Positions 18,097 to 26,934 of a stretch of 54,477 nucleotides of DNA are shown here, in pieces. The DNA comes from Limnohabitans sp. (GTDB lineage Bacteria; Pseudomonadota; Gammaproteobacteria; Burkholderiales; Burkholderiaceae_C): contig JAJTDK010000036.1 in assembly GCA_021300495.1 (NCBI GenBank), positions 1-54,477 on the forward strand, read 5' to 3'. Position 1 is the first letter of the stretch, and every line of letters begins with the position of its first letter. Under the pieces are notes generated by a model. The model saw nothing but the letters and a program-made list of their open reading frames with translations, searched no databases and had not been told where the DNA came from. A program made the position numbers and the translations under genes.

Positions 18097-19264
18097 GCAT
18101 CATCTCCTTGGTTCGTGGATTTTAGGCAGCTTATTTGTTTTAGGTGTTTTCCTTTTGTCGGCATGCTCTTCTCCCGAGAAAAAGCCAACACCACAAACCG
18201 CCATCACACCACCCAAGGCGCCTGTTCTAGACTCGGCGACGGCGCCTGAAAATGCGCCCACCGTTTTAATCAAGCCCAAAAGTCGCTGGCTGTTGGCCAG
18301 CTGGTCTGACCTTCCTGGCTTTAACGCCGACAACTTCAACGAGGCGTGGGTCGCTTGGCGACAAAACTGTGCCCGAAACTTACCCAACACACAACGCCTT
18401 TGTGCCGATGTCAGGCGCTTGGACGGACAGCCTTCCGCATTGCAAAAAGCCTGGGTGATGGAAAACTTTCAACCCTTTCGCGTTGAGCATTTAAATGCCG
18501 CCGCCGCGCCCTCCAACGGGCTTTTGACGGCTTATTACGAGCCTGTTTTTGAAGCCTCTCGTACGCCAAGGCCTGGCTTTGAAGTGCCTTTGTATGGCGT
18601 TCCCGCCAATTTAAAAGCACGATCTCCTTGGTTCAGCAGAGAAGAGATTGCCAAATTGCCAGCAGCCCAAGCCGCCCTCAAGGGCAAAGAAATCGCCTAC
18701 ATTGCCAGCCCCGTAGATGCCATGGTGCTTCACATTCAGGGGTCGGGGCGCTTGTGGCTTACTGACCGCGATGGCCGTCGCACCCAAATCAGATTGGCCT
18801 TCGCCGGCACCAACGAGCACCCCTATCAAAGCATTGGCCGATGGCTACTTGATCAAAACCTGACCAAAGATGCCACCTGGCCGGGCATCAAGGCTTGGCT
18901 TGCTCAAAATCCGCGCAGAACCAATGAGCTCATGTGGCGCAACCCGCGCTTCATTTTCTTCAAAGAAGAAGCCCTTCTCGGCGCCGAGGCGCTTTTGGGC
19001 CCTAAAGGCGCAATGGGCGTCCCCCTAACACCAGGACGGTCCATTGCGGTCGATCCGGGTAGTATTCCGTACGGTTCTGCCGTCTGGCTTTCCAGCAGCG
19101 GGCCTCAAACCTTATTAAATCGGCTGGTTTTTGCGCAAGATACTGGCAGCGCCATCCTTGGCGCCGTGCGTGCTGACTATTTTGTAGGTTCTGGCGACGC
19201 TGCAGGCGAAGTGGCCGGCCGTCTCAAACAAGATATGACAGCATGGGTTTTGCTTCCAAGATAA
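18095..19264 (+). CDS. mltA: Membrane-bound lytic murein transglycosylase A
   Basis: 389 residues from the ATG at 18095, giving a clean lipoprotein signal (MHHLLGSWILGSLFVLG then LLSAC). The frame is open further upstream, but that part would put the signal peptide inside the protein. MltA marks: LLTAYYEPVFEAS, VDAMVLHIQGSGRL, the catalytic Asp in FAQDTGSAI, and the RADYFVGSGDAAGEVAG segment. It cleaves peptidoglycan strands with formation of 1,6-anhydromuramic acid at the outer membrane. There is no obvious Shine-Dalgarno sequence, perhaps because the divergent small gene occupies the region. Confidence 0.92.
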   Translation: MHHLLGSWILGSLFVLGVFLLSACSSPEKKPTPQTAITPPKAPVLDSATAPENAPTVLIKPKSRWLLASWSDLPGFNADNFNEAWVAWRQNCARNLPNTQRLCADVRRLDGQPSALQKAWVMENFQPFRVEHLNAAAAPSNGLLTAYYEPVFEASRTPRPGFEVPLYGVPANLKARSPWFSREEIAKLPAAQAALKGKEIAYIASPVDAMVLHIQGSGRLWLTDRDGRRTQIRLAFAGTNEHPYQSIGRWLLDQNLTKDATWPGIKAWLAQNPRRTNELMWRNPRFIFFKEEALLGAEALLGPKGAMGVPLTPGRSIAVDPGSIPYGSAVWLSSSGPQTLLNRLVFAQDTGSAILGAVRADYFVGSGDAAGEVAGRLKQDMTAWVLLPR

Positions 19265-19312
19265 GCTGTGTCGATCTACACTGCGCCTAAATGCTTTTGA
19301 AAGTGGCACACC

Positions 19313-22300
19313 ATGAACGCTCCCTTGCCTGAACATTTGCGCCAAGCACTGGCCAATGTCACCCTTGACGACAAATACAGCCTGAAATCAGGTAGAGCCT
19401 TCATGAGCGGCGTTCAAGCCCTGGTTCGCTTGCCGATGCTGCAACAAGAGCGCGATGCCTTGGCTGGCAAAAGAACTGGCGCTTTGATCAGCGGCTACCG
19501 TGGCTCGCCTTTGGGTGGTTATGACCAGGCTTTGTGGAAAGCCAAGTCTCACCTTGAAAAACATAACATCGTTTTTCAACCAGGCGTCAACGAAGAGCTC
19601 GCGGCCACAGCATTGTGGGGTACCCAGCAGTTGGGGTTTGCGCCACCAGGCAGCCAAAAACTGGATGGCGTTTTTGGCATTTGGTATGGCAAGGGGCCCG
19701 GAGTAGACCGCTGCTCTGATGTTTTCAAACATGCCAACATGGCGGGCACCACGGCTTGGGGCGGCGTCTTGGCCGTCGCTGGTGACGATCACATTGCCAA
19801 AAGCTCTACAGCAGCGCACCAAAGCGACCATATTTTCAAGGCCTGTGGCCTGCCAGTGTTCTTTCCTGCTTCTGTTCAGGACGTGTTGGATTTGGGTGTT
19901 CACGCCATTGCGCTAAGCCGTTTTGCTGGCGTCTGGTCTGGCATGAAAACCATTCAAGAAATTGTTGAGTCGAGCGCAACGGCCGACATCAATGCCGATC
20001 GGGTCAAGATTGTTTTGCCTGAGTTTGAAATGCCCCCTGGCGGCGTTCACATTCGGTGGCCTGATGCGGCCCTTGATCAAGAAGCCCGCTTGTTTGACTA
20101 CAAATGGTATGCCGCACTGGCCTACATTCGCGCCAATCGTTTGAACCACAACGTCATAGAAGGCCCCAATGACCGCTACGGCATCATGGCCAGTGGCAAG
20201 GCCTACAACGATACAAGACAAGCCCTGGTTGATCTAGGTTTAGACACCGATACTTGCCAGCGACTGGGTATTCGGGTTCACAAGGTATCGGTTGTTTGGC
20301 CTTTAGAGGCTCAAAGCACACGGGAGTTTGCCAAGGGCCTGAAAGAGATTTTGGTGGTTGAAGAAAAACGTCAAATCATTGAATACCAACTAAAGGAAGA
20401 GCTTTACAACTGGCCCGATTCACAGCGCCCGCGCATTGTGGGTAAGTTTGATGAACTCGAAGGCGATGACTCCGGCGGCGAGTGGTCTGTACCCAATCCT
20501 ATGGCGCATCGACTGCTTCGCGCCAATGCTGACCTCACACCCACCTTGATTGCCAAGGCTCTGGCCAAGCGACTCAAAAAACTTGATTTGCCCTCTGATG
20601 TGTTGGCACGCATAGATGCTCTGCTAGAGACCATCGACGCCAAGGAGCGCGCACAAAACAGTTTGGTTCTCAATCCATCGGCAGACCGCATGCCTTGGTT
20701 CTGCTCTGGTTGTCCCCACAACACCAGCACAAAAGTTCCCGAAGGCTCGCGGGCCATGGCGGGCATTGGCTGCCACTTTATGAGCGTTTGGATGGACCGC
20801 AGCACCGTTGGCTTTACGCAAATGGGCGGTGAGGGTACCCCTTGGATTGGCCAGCAACACTTCAGCAATGAAAAACATGTGTTTGCCAACATTGGCGATG
20901 GCACTTATTTTCACAGTGGCATCTTGGCCATCCGTCAGAGCATTGCCGCAGGCGTGAACATCACCTACAAAATTTTGTACAACGACGCGGTTGCCATGAC
21001 GGGTGGTCAGCGGGTTGGCGAACGTGCTGAAGGACACACGGTTGTTCAAATTGCACAAAGCATGCGTGCAGAAGGTGCCATCGTGATCAAAGTGGTCACA
21101 GATGAACCCGAAAAATACGACGGCATTGCTTTGGCCGATGGCGTGTTGGTTCACCACCGCGATGAACTCGATGCCATTCAGCGTGAACTGCGCGAAGTCA
21201 AAGGTTGTACCGTCATTATTTATGACCAAACGTGCGCTACTGAAAAGCGCCGTCGCCGCAAGCGCGGCACCATGGTTGATCCGGCCGTTCGCGTGATGAT
21301 CAATGAGCTGGTGTGTGAAGGCTGTGGCGATTGTGGTGTTCAATCCAATTGTTTGTCTGTTGAACCGCTCGAAACTGAATTTGGTCGCAAGCGAACCATC
21401 AATCAAAATACCTGCAACAAAGACACCAGTTGCCTCAAAGGTTTTTGCCCCAGTTTCATCAGCATCGAAGGGGGTCAACTTAAAAAGAAATCCAAAGAAC
21501 AGAAGTTCAGTTGGGATTCTTTGCCCGCTTTGCCCTTGCCAGTGGTACCCAATTTAGACAATGTGCATCAGCCCTATGGCGTCGTCGTTGCAGGTGTTGG
21601 CGGTACAGGTGTCATCACCATTGGTCAGCTTTTGGGCATGGCAGCACACTTAGACGGTCTTGGCATCGTGACACAAGATTCTGCTGGTTTGGCGCAAAAG
21701 GGCGGTGCAACTTGGAGCCATGTTTTATTGGCAAAACACCAAGATCACATTCAAACCACACGCGTGAGCATGGCAGCGGCTGATTTAATTTTGGGCTGTG
21801 ATCCCATTGTGGCCGCTGGCAAAGAAACTTTGTCTAGGATGATGGCAGGGCGAACTCACGTTGCTTTGAATTCTCACAGCACACCCACTGCTGAGTTTGT
21901 TAAGAACACACAGTGGCAAAACCCAGCCGACAGTTGTGCATCTGAAATTGCTTCTGCCGTTGGCATTCAAGGCTTGGCTTCTTTTGATGCTGACCATCTT
22001 TCTTCTCAATTGATGGGTGATACGATTTACATCAATCCCATGCTTCTGGGTTATGCCTGGCAAAAAGGCTGGGTGCCTTTGAGCCTTGATGCTTTGAAGC
22101 GTGCCATCGAACTCAATGAAGTGGCTGTTGCGCAAAACCTAGCTGCCTTTGAATGGGGACGCCATGCAGCGCATCAATTGCCAGCCGTTCAAGCTTTGTT
22201 AAAACCACAGCAAATCATTCACTTCAAAAAACGCGACAGTTTAGAAGACTTGATTGCCACACGCGTCGATTTTTTAACAGCGTATCAAAATGCTGCATAC

Positions 22301-22867
22301 GCCAAACACTACGAAAATTTTGTTTTGAAAGTCAAGGCCAAAGAAAGTACTTTTGGCTCATCGTTGCTGACAGAAACAGTTGCCCGCCAGTTGTTCAAAT
22401 TAATGGCTTACAAAGATGAGTACGAAGTCGCCCGCTTGCATACCGACAAACAGTTCCTAGAACGCGTTAAAACCCAGTTTGAAGGCGATTTCAAGGTTTT
22501 CTACCACTTAGCCCCACCCCTCCTTGCCAAACGCAATGAGAAGGGCCAGCTCATTAAACAAAAAATGAGCCCTCACATGTTGTTGGCATTCAAGTTTTTG
22601 GCTCAGTTTAAATTCTTGCGTGGCACAGCCTTGGATATTTTTGGTCGCACCGAAGAAAGGCAGACTGAACGTGCGCTGATTCAGGAGTACAAGGATGCCA
22701 TCGATGAATTATTGGTGTCTCTGAAATCAGAGAACCTTGCCTTGGCCGTCAAAATGGCCAACGTGACTGAACAAGTCAAAGGTTTTGGTCATGTGAAAGA
22801 AAAACATTTAGCGGCTGTCATGGTGCAGTGGCAAAACTGCATGGATGCATTCAGAAAAGCAATTTAA
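19313..22867 (+). CDS. Indolepyruvate ferredoxin oxidoreductase family protein (fused alpha+beta/gamma)
   Basis: 1184 residues, typical of the fused proteobacterial form. An N-terminal pyrimidine-binding region (LISGYRGSPLGGYD) is followed by a TPP-binding core (GIGCHFM, NIGDGTYFHSG, NDAVAMTGGQ) and a cysteine cluster for iron-sulfur centres (CEGCGDCGVQSNC then NKDTSCLKGFCPSF). The C-terminal gamma-type domain has GVGGTGVITIGQLLGMAA. It oxidatively decarboxylates an aryl- or branched-chain 2-oxo acid to the acyl-CoA with ferredoxin. In Burkholderiales it is usually linked to amino-acid breakdown. It stands alone, 48 bases after mltA, and its 3' end borders the candidate origin. Confidence 0.93.
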   Translation: MNAPLPEHLRQALANVTLDDKYSLKSGRAFMSGVQALVRLPMLQQERDALAGKRTGALISGYRGSPLGGYDQALWKAKSHLEKHNIVFQPGVNEELAATALWGTQQLGFAPPGSQKLDGVFGIWYGKGPGVDRCSDVFKHANMAGTTAWGGVLAVAGDDHIAKSSTAAHQSDHIFKACGLPVFFPASVQDVLDLGVHAIALSRFAGVWSGMKTIQEIVESSATADINADRVKIVLPEFEMPPGGVHIRWPDAALDQEARLFDYKWYAALAYIRANRLNHNVIEGPNDRYGIMASGKAYNDTRQALVDLGLDTDTCQRLGIRVHKVSVVWPLEAQSTREFAKGLKEILVVEEKRQIIEYQLKEELYNWPDSQRPRIVGKFDELEGDDSGGEWSVPNPMAHRLLRANADLTPTLIAKALAKRLKKLDLPSDVLARIDALLETIDAKERAQNSLVLNPSADRMPWFCSGCPHNTSTKVPEGSRAMAGIGCHFMSVWMDRSTVGFTQMGGEGTPWIGQQHFSNEKHVFANIGDGTYFHSGILAIRQSIAAGVNITYKILYNDAVAMTGGQRVGERAEGHTVVQIAQSMRAEGAIVIKVVTDEPEKYDGIALADGVLVHHRDELDAIQRELREVKGCTVIIYDQTCATEKRRRRKRGTMVDPAVRVMINELVCEGCGDCGVQSNCLSVEPLETEFGRKRTINQNTCNKDTSCLKGFCPSFISIEGGQLKKKSKEQKFSWDSLPALPLPVVPNLDNVHQPYGVVVAGVGGTGVITIGQLLGMAAHLDGLGIVTQDSAGLAQKGGATWSHVLLAKHQDHIQTTRVSMAAADLILGCDPIVAAGKETLSRMMAGRTHVALNSHSTPTAEFVKNTQWQNPADSCASEIASAVGIQGLASFDADHLSSQLMGDTIYINPMLLGYAWQKGWVPLSLDALKRAIELNEVAVAQNLAAFEWGRHAAHQLPAVQALLKPQQIIHFKKRDSLEDLIATRVDFLTAYQNAAYAKHYENFVLKVKAKESTFGSSLLTETVARQLFKLMAYKDEYEVARLHTDKQFLERVKTQFEGDFKVFYHLAPPLLAKRNEKGQLIKQKMSPHMLLAFKFLAQFKFLRGTALDIFGRTEERQTERALIQEYKDAIDELLVSLKSENLALAVKMANVTEQVKGFGHVKEKHLAAVMVQWQNCMDAFRKAI

Positions 22868-22917
22868 TTTGAATTCTGAGTTTGTCTTTGTATTCTTCTT
22901 TTATAGAGATTAATACA

Positions 22918-22929
22918 TAGTAGTAGTAG
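22918..22929. other. DnaA-trio element (TAG x4)
   Basis: Four consecutive TAG triplets on the plus strand (CTA on the minus strand), followed after one base by TAA. DnaA-trios are known to guide DnaA from double-stranded boxes onto one strand during melting. The element lies 18 bases from the DnaA box at 22948 and borders the AT-rich tract, as in known origins. Confidence 0.62.
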
Positions 22930-22934
22930 ATAAG

Positions 22935-22967
22935 GAGAGGCTTGTTCTGTGGACAAGTCTCTTTTTT
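22935..22967 (+). terminator. Rho-independent terminator after the ketoacid oxidoreductase gene
   Basis: GAGAGGCTTGT (22935-22945) pairs with ACAAGTCTCTT (22953-22963), with two or three G-T pairs and a 7-base loop. It is followed by a run of six T at 22962-22967. It would end transcription 70 bases after the 22867 stop and keep transcripts out of the origin. Confidence 0.6.
22948..22956 (-). other. DnaA box, one mismatch (TTGTCCACA)
   Basis: TGTGGACAA on the plus strand is TTGTCCACA on the minus strand, one change from TTATCCACA. It is oriented towards the DnaA-trio. It also lies in the loop and right arm of the terminator hairpin at 22935-22967. Confidence 0.6.
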
Positions 22968-23065
22968 CTTTATAGATCAATGCATTGAATCATTTTGAAG
23001 GGTGTGCACGGCGCTGCTACTGCTGTGTCACTCAAATATGAATAACTTTAGAAAAATAAAATAAC

Positions 23066-23074
23066 TGTGGATAA
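23066..23074 (-). other. DnaA box, perfect consensus
   Basis: TGTGGATAA on the plus strand is an exact TTATCCACA on the minus strand. With the GTTATCC at 23082-23088 it forms a 7-bp inverted repeat (GGATAAC, 6-base spacer, GTTATCC), so a weaker box faces it. Confidence 0.7.
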
Positions 23075-23093
23075 CTTGCTTGTTATCCCAAAA

Positions 23094-23102
23094 CTATCCA
23101 CA
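23094..23102 (+). other. DnaA box, one mismatch (CTATCCACA)
   Basis: CTATCCACA differs from TTATCCACA only at the first base and lies 19 bases from the perfect box, in the opposite orientation. A more degenerate site (TTATCCCAA, 23083-23091) lies between them. Confidence 0.55.
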
Positions 23103-23165
23103 TGTTTATTCGTTGACAAAATGTGCATGTTCAATGATTGATTTCAATGGTTTAAAACCAGCTGT

Positions 23166-24047
23166 TTATGTACCGAAAAGACCCGCTCTGAAATCATCTA
23201 CTGCTTGTATCAGTTCTTCACGCGTATTCATGACAAATGGCCCATGTTGTGCAATGGGTTCGTTCAGAGGCTGGCCTGCTATCAAAAGAATTTTGGCACC
23301 AGGTGAGCCTTCAATGACAACACCATTTCCTTCATTTTGAAGGATGGCCATTCTGTGTAAATTAACGGCTGTTTTTGCGCTGTCACTGATCACATTGACG
23401 TGACCTCGATAAACAAACAAGAAGGCGTTGTGAAGGGGGTTCAATCTTTGTTGAAAACAACTCTCAGCTTCAAAATGGATGTCTAAGTAAAGTGGGTTGG
23501 TAGGAAACAAGTCAATGGGCCTGTGAATTGCACCTTGTACACCGTTGGATTCACCTGAAATGACCCGGACCCTTATGGACTCATGGGGCTGGTATTCTGG
23601 GATGGTGTCACTTTGAATATCTTCATAAGCAGGCGAGCACATTTTTTGGGAGGAAGCTAAGTTCAGCCAAAGCTGAAACCCCTCCATCACACCTTCTTCT
23701 TGTTCAGGCATTTCACTGTGAACAACGCCTCTACCGGCCGTCATCCATTGAACACCACCATTTTGTAAAAGTCCCTCGTGACCGGCACTGTCCTTGTGCC
23801 GCATTCTTCCTGCAATCATGTACGTGACGGTTTCAAAACCCCGATGGGGATGATCTGGAAAACCACCACCGTAATCATTGGGATCATCGCTGCCGAAGTT
23901 GTCAAGCATCAAGAAGGGATCGAGCCGCCTCTGGTGAGCTTGCGTTAAAACGCGCGTGAGTTTGACGCCATCACCGTCTCGAGTGGCGTGGCCCATGACT
24001 TGTTGTTCAACGCGGCGACCCAGAAAAGCTTTGTTGTTTGAGCTCAT
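23166..24047 (-). CDS. Pirin family protein
   Basis: 293 residues with the two-cupin architecture. The first cupin carries the metal-binding cluster HPHRGFETVTYM (His66 and His68) followed by GGVQWMTAGRGVVHSEMP, both diagnostic for pirin. Bacterial pirins include quercetinase-like dioxygenases and enzyme-binding regulators, and the exact role here is open. It lies ten bases after the damaged old yellow enzyme gene on the same strand, so the two were probably an operon. Its 3' end faces the candidate origin. Confidence 0.93.
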   Translation of the reverse strand: MSSNNKAFLGRRVEQQVMGHATRDGDGVKLTRVLTQAHQRRLDPFLMLDNFGSDDPNDYGGGFPDHPHRGFETVTYMIAGRMRHKDSAGHEGLLQNGGVQWMTAGRGVVHSEMPEQEEGVMEGFQLWLNLASSQKMCSPAYEDIQSDTIPEYQPHESIRVRVISGESNGVQGAIHRPIDLFPTNPLYLDIHFEAESCFQQRLNPLHNAFLFVYRGHVNVISDSAKTAVNLHRMAILQNEGNGVVIEGSPGAKILLIAGQPLNEPIAQHGPFVMNTREELIQAVDDFRAGLFGT

Positions 24048-24056
24048 GAAACAGTC

Positions 24057-25015
24057 TTAGAGGCTTGGATAGTCGGTGTAACCAGCAGCCAGTCCGCCAT
24101 AAAAAGTAGCGCGATCTGGGGTGTTGTAAGGGCCGTTTTGCTTCAACCTTGTGGCCAAGTCTGGGTTGGCAATGAAAGACTTTCCAAAGGCAATTAAGTC
24201 TGCACCGTCGGCAATGGCTTGGTCAGCCAAGGCCCTGTCATAGGCATTGTTGAGCATCCAGGCGCCATGGCCGCCGCCTTGTTGATAAGCCTTCTTCAAT
24301 GCCATGTAGTCAAAGGGTACCTCACCTTGTTGAAAATCACGGGCAGCACCCGTCGAGCCTTCAATGGTGTGCACATAAGCCAGACTCAAAGTACCAAGGA
24401 AACTTGCAACGTGCTCAAACAGGGCTTGTGGCGAGGCGTCACTCGCATCGTTGGCTGGTGTGACGGGCGAAATGCGAATACCGCAGCGACCGCCACCAAT
24501 CTCTTGGCTCACGGCCAGCATCACTTCTTTTAAAAGGCGAGTGCGATTTTCAATGCTGCCACCATAGGCGTCAGTGCGGTGATTGCTGTCAGCTCTTAAA
24601 AACTGATCAATTAAATAGCCATTGGCCGCATGCACTTCGATCCCATCAAAGCCAGCATCGATGGCATTTTTTGCAGCGCGCCGATAGTCTGAAACGATGC
24701 CCGGTATTTCCGCCAACTCGAGCGCACGTGGCACCGATGTTGGGACAAAGCTTGGAACGCCATTCTCAATCAGCACCGTTTTTGACTTGGCAACAATGGC
24801 CGACGGCGCAACGGGCGCTTGCCCGTTGGGCTGAAGGCTGGTGTGTGAGATGCGACCAACGTGCCAAAGTTGCGGTTGGCGCGTTGCGCATAGTATTCAG
24901 CCATCAGCGCGTTTGCCAGGGCTTGTGGCGCTCGGTTGCGAGTGAGAGGTGCCATCACAATGCGTGAGGCAAGTTGCAGTTGGCCAGCTTGGCAAGGTTC
25001 AAATAAGTTTTTCAT
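24057..25015 (-). pseudogene. Old yellow enzyme / NemA-type alkene reductase, internal deletion and frameshift
   Basis: The N-terminal part from the ATG at 25015 (NLFEPCQAG, IVMAPLTRNRAP, ALMAEYYAQRA) is a normal OYE start. At about 24872-24885 the frame changes. The other frame continues as QLWHVGRISHTSLQPNGQAP and runs correctly to 24057 (FDGIEVHAANGYLIDQFLR, GADLIAFGKSFIANPDL). Compared with the family, about 50-55 codons between YYAQRA and QLWHVGR are missing, including the usual ISEATQIS region. As written, no functional FMN reductase can be made. It could be a pseudogene or an assembly error, since four more genes here show the same kind of lesion. The start codon overlaps that of the divergent MFS gene. 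Confidence 0.85.
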
Positions 25016-26026
25016 GACGCAAAGCATAAGGTTTTTCACAGCGCTCTGGTTGGCAATTTGCATTTCTATGGCGGCTGCCGTTTCGCTTGGCATGACCCGT
25101 TTTGCATATGCTTTGCTACTGCCACCCATGCGCGATGACTTGTCTTGGACTTACACCATAGCAGGCAGCATGAACACCTTCAATGCGGTGGGCTATTTAA
25201 TCGGTGCCCTGATCACGCCTTCCATGTTGAAACGTTGGGGCGCGGTGTCTGTTTTGATTGGCGGCGCGTTCATGGCTTCTTTGTTGATGGCCTTGACAGG
25301 GTTTTTTTCTGAAACACCCATCCTTTTGCTTCAACGTTTGTTGGCGGGTGCGGTCAGCGCGGCGGTCTTCGTCTCTGGTGGTTTGTTGGCGGCTAGGCTT
25401 GGTTCGCATTGGCCTGCGCAGTCGGGCTTGTTGCTGGGCCTTTATTACGGCGGAACAGGCTGGGGGATTGTTTTGTCTGCACTCTTTGTCCCTGCTGCAC
25501 TGTTGGCTGCAAATGAACAATCGTTTGTTCATCCTTGGGCGTGGGCTTGGTGGGCCTTAGCATTAGCGTGCTTCGTCATGACGCTTGTACTTTTTGCCAT
25601 TCGTTTACCCATGAAAAATGGGACAGCAGAGTTGAAGCCCTTGAACACCCTAGACGAAACACCCGCACATCAAGCCCGAAAAATGCATTGGCCCGATTGG
25701 CTATTTGGGTTAGCAGGGTACGGCCTTTTTGGTGTGGGCTACATTGGTTACATGACCTTTGTTGTGGCCGTCTTGCGCGAGCAAGGCGCAAGCGCATCTC
25801 AGATTACTTTCTTCTATGCCTTGCTGGGATTTGCGGTTGTTGCTTCATCCAGAATTTGGGCGGGCTTGTTGAATCGCTATCGAGGCGGGCAGTCTTTGTC
25901 GATTTTGAAGTGGGTTGGATTGCCGATGGCCCGGGAGGGCTTCAGCGGGGCCTTCTTTTTTCTGCCGGCGCCTTGCTACTGGGCGCCGTCTTGGCGTGGC
26001 AGCAAAAACCTATTCAGAAAAACTGA
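25014..26026 (+). pseudogene. YbfB/YjiJ-type MFS transporter, internal deletion and frameshift
   Basis: From the ATG at 25014 the first 300 residues are a regular YbfB-type MFS protein (GMTRFAYALLLPPMRDDL, GGTGWGIVLSAL, DWLFGLAGYGLFGVGYIGYMTF). After RYRGGQSLSIL, at about 25908-25912, the sense frame shifts by one. It resumes as VGWIADGPGGLQRGLLFSAG to a stop at 26024-26026, leaving 7 bases before the aldolase stop. Roughly 70 codons covering two or three C-terminal helices are absent. Read straight through, the unshifted frame gives a nonsense tail ending at 26105 inside the next gene. The same lesion type occurs in OYE next door. Confidence 0.82.
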
Positions 26027-26033
26027 AGCACTT

Positions 26034-26819
26034 TCAGACGTCGTAGCCAGGATTTTCGCGATTGAGTTTTCGCAACAAAGAGGGCCAAACAAAACTGCCT
26101 CCTAAGCCGCCAGTTTGGACCTTCATCACGTGTGCAATGCCCTTCAAAATCTCTGGGTTGACCGCGGTCAGATCGGCTGCGCCGCTTTGACCTGCAAGTG
26201 CATCGACTTGAATGCGGCAGGTGTTTTCAAACGTGTACATGCTCAAAAAAGCATCGGCAATGGTTTTGCCAACCGTCAGTAAGCCATGATTGCGCAGCAT
26301 GAGAAAGTTGGCCTCTCCCAGGTCTTTTTGCAAGCGCGTTTTTTCATCGTCGCGTATCGCAACGCCTTCGTAGTCGTGATAGGCCAGCGAAGCCAAGACA
26401 AAAGTGCTTTGCTGGCTGATGGGCAATACGCCTTGCTCTTGTGCGCTCACCGCCACGCCTGCGCGGGTGTGCGTGTGAAGCACACACTCTGCGTCTGGGC
26501 GCGCCTCATGCACGGCGCTGTGAATGACGAAGCCTGCGGGGTTGACCGGATAAGGGTTCTCTGCATCCAGTTTGTTGCAATCCATGTCGATCTTTACCAG
26601 GCTTGATGCAGTAATTTCATCAAACATCAGGCCATAGGGGTTGATCAGAAAATGATGCTCATCGCCACACACCGAGGGTGGCAATTTGGCGCTGATGTGG
26701 GTAAAAACCAAATCGCTCCAACCATACAAAGCAACCAGTCGATAGCAGGCCGCCAAATCGACACGAAGCTGCCATTCATCAGGGTGGCAGCGTTCTTGAT
26801 GGGTTTGGGCTTGGCTCAT
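26034..26819 (-). CDS. Class II aldolase/adducin family protein
   Basis: 261 residues from the ATG at 26819, chosen because AGGAG lies just upstream. The FTHISAKLP motif, the zinc-site histidines in VLHTHTRAGVAVSA and the NHGLLTVGKT segment are class II aldolase marks. Members include fuculose-phosphate aldolases and decarboxylases; this subgroup (also common beside aromatic or sugar genes) has no assigned substrate. It is divergent from mnmG, separated by 157 bases that carry a 9-bp inverted repeat (26853-26861 with 26926-26934). Confidence 0.88.
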   Translation of the reverse strand: MSQAQTHQERCHPDEWQLRVDLAACYRLVALYGWSDLVFTHISAKLPPSVCGDEHHFLINPYGLMFDEITASSLVKIDMDCNKLDAENPYPVNPAGFVIHSAVHEARPDAECVLHTHTRAGVAVSAQEQGVLPISQQSTFVLASLAYHDYEGVAIRDDEKTRLQKDLGEANFLMLRNHGLLTVGKTIADAFLSMYTFENTCRIQVDALAGQSGAADLTAVNPEILKGIAHVMKVQTGGLGGSFVWPSLLRKLNRENPGYDV

Positions 26820-26852
26820 GGAATCTCCTGTTGGGGTGTGTTTGGAGCTTAG

Positions 26853-26934
26853 CGTGAGAGGGCGATAGAGACCAGTCACGCAAGGAACACCTGATGCAGA
26901 TAAAATCAACCCCCTTGGCCACTGGCCTCTCACG
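26853..26934. repeat. 9-bp inverted repeat upstream of mnmG
   Basis: CGTGAGAGG at 26853-26861 and CCTCTCACG at 26926-26934 are exact inverted copies 64 bases apart in the region between the aldolase gene and mnmG. It could be a looped operator pair or a chance match. Confidence 0.35.

Larger units (their letters stand above)
22861..23110. other. oriC: Candidate chromosomal replication origin (oriC)
   Basis: This intergenic stretch of about 300 bases holds no gene. Reading the minus strand from right to left there is a perfect DnaA box (23066-23074), near boxes at 23094-23102 and 22948-22956, a short GC-richer segment, four CTA trinucleotides (a DnaA-trio, 22929-22918), and a very AT-rich tract (22917-22861). 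Box, trio and AT-rich element in that order match the basal origin unwinding system described for bacterial origins. parABS and mnmG-rsmG lie 4-10 kb away, and hand-sampled G/C skew changes across this point. dnaA is not adjacent, so the call is strong but not proven. Confidence 0.72.

Noticed and set aside
20624-21478. A 284-codon open frame on the minus strand opposite the ketoacid:ferredoxin oxidoreductase gene
   Set aside because: It is antisense to strongly conserved coding sequence, has no ribosome site and no recognisable motifs; a shadow of codon bias.
22918-22933. TAG repeat as a simple microsatellite
   Set aside because: Its position between a DnaA box and an AT-rich tract fits a DnaA-trio better, although four repeats alone would not be proof.
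23083-23091. TTATCCCAA as a full DnaA box
   Set aside because: Two mismatches; kept only as part of the inverted repeat with the perfect box.
24936-26105. Full 389-codon frame as an intact MFS transporter
   Set aside because: The last 65 residues are hydrophilic nonsense running into the next gene, while the neighbouring frame holds the genuine C-terminus.
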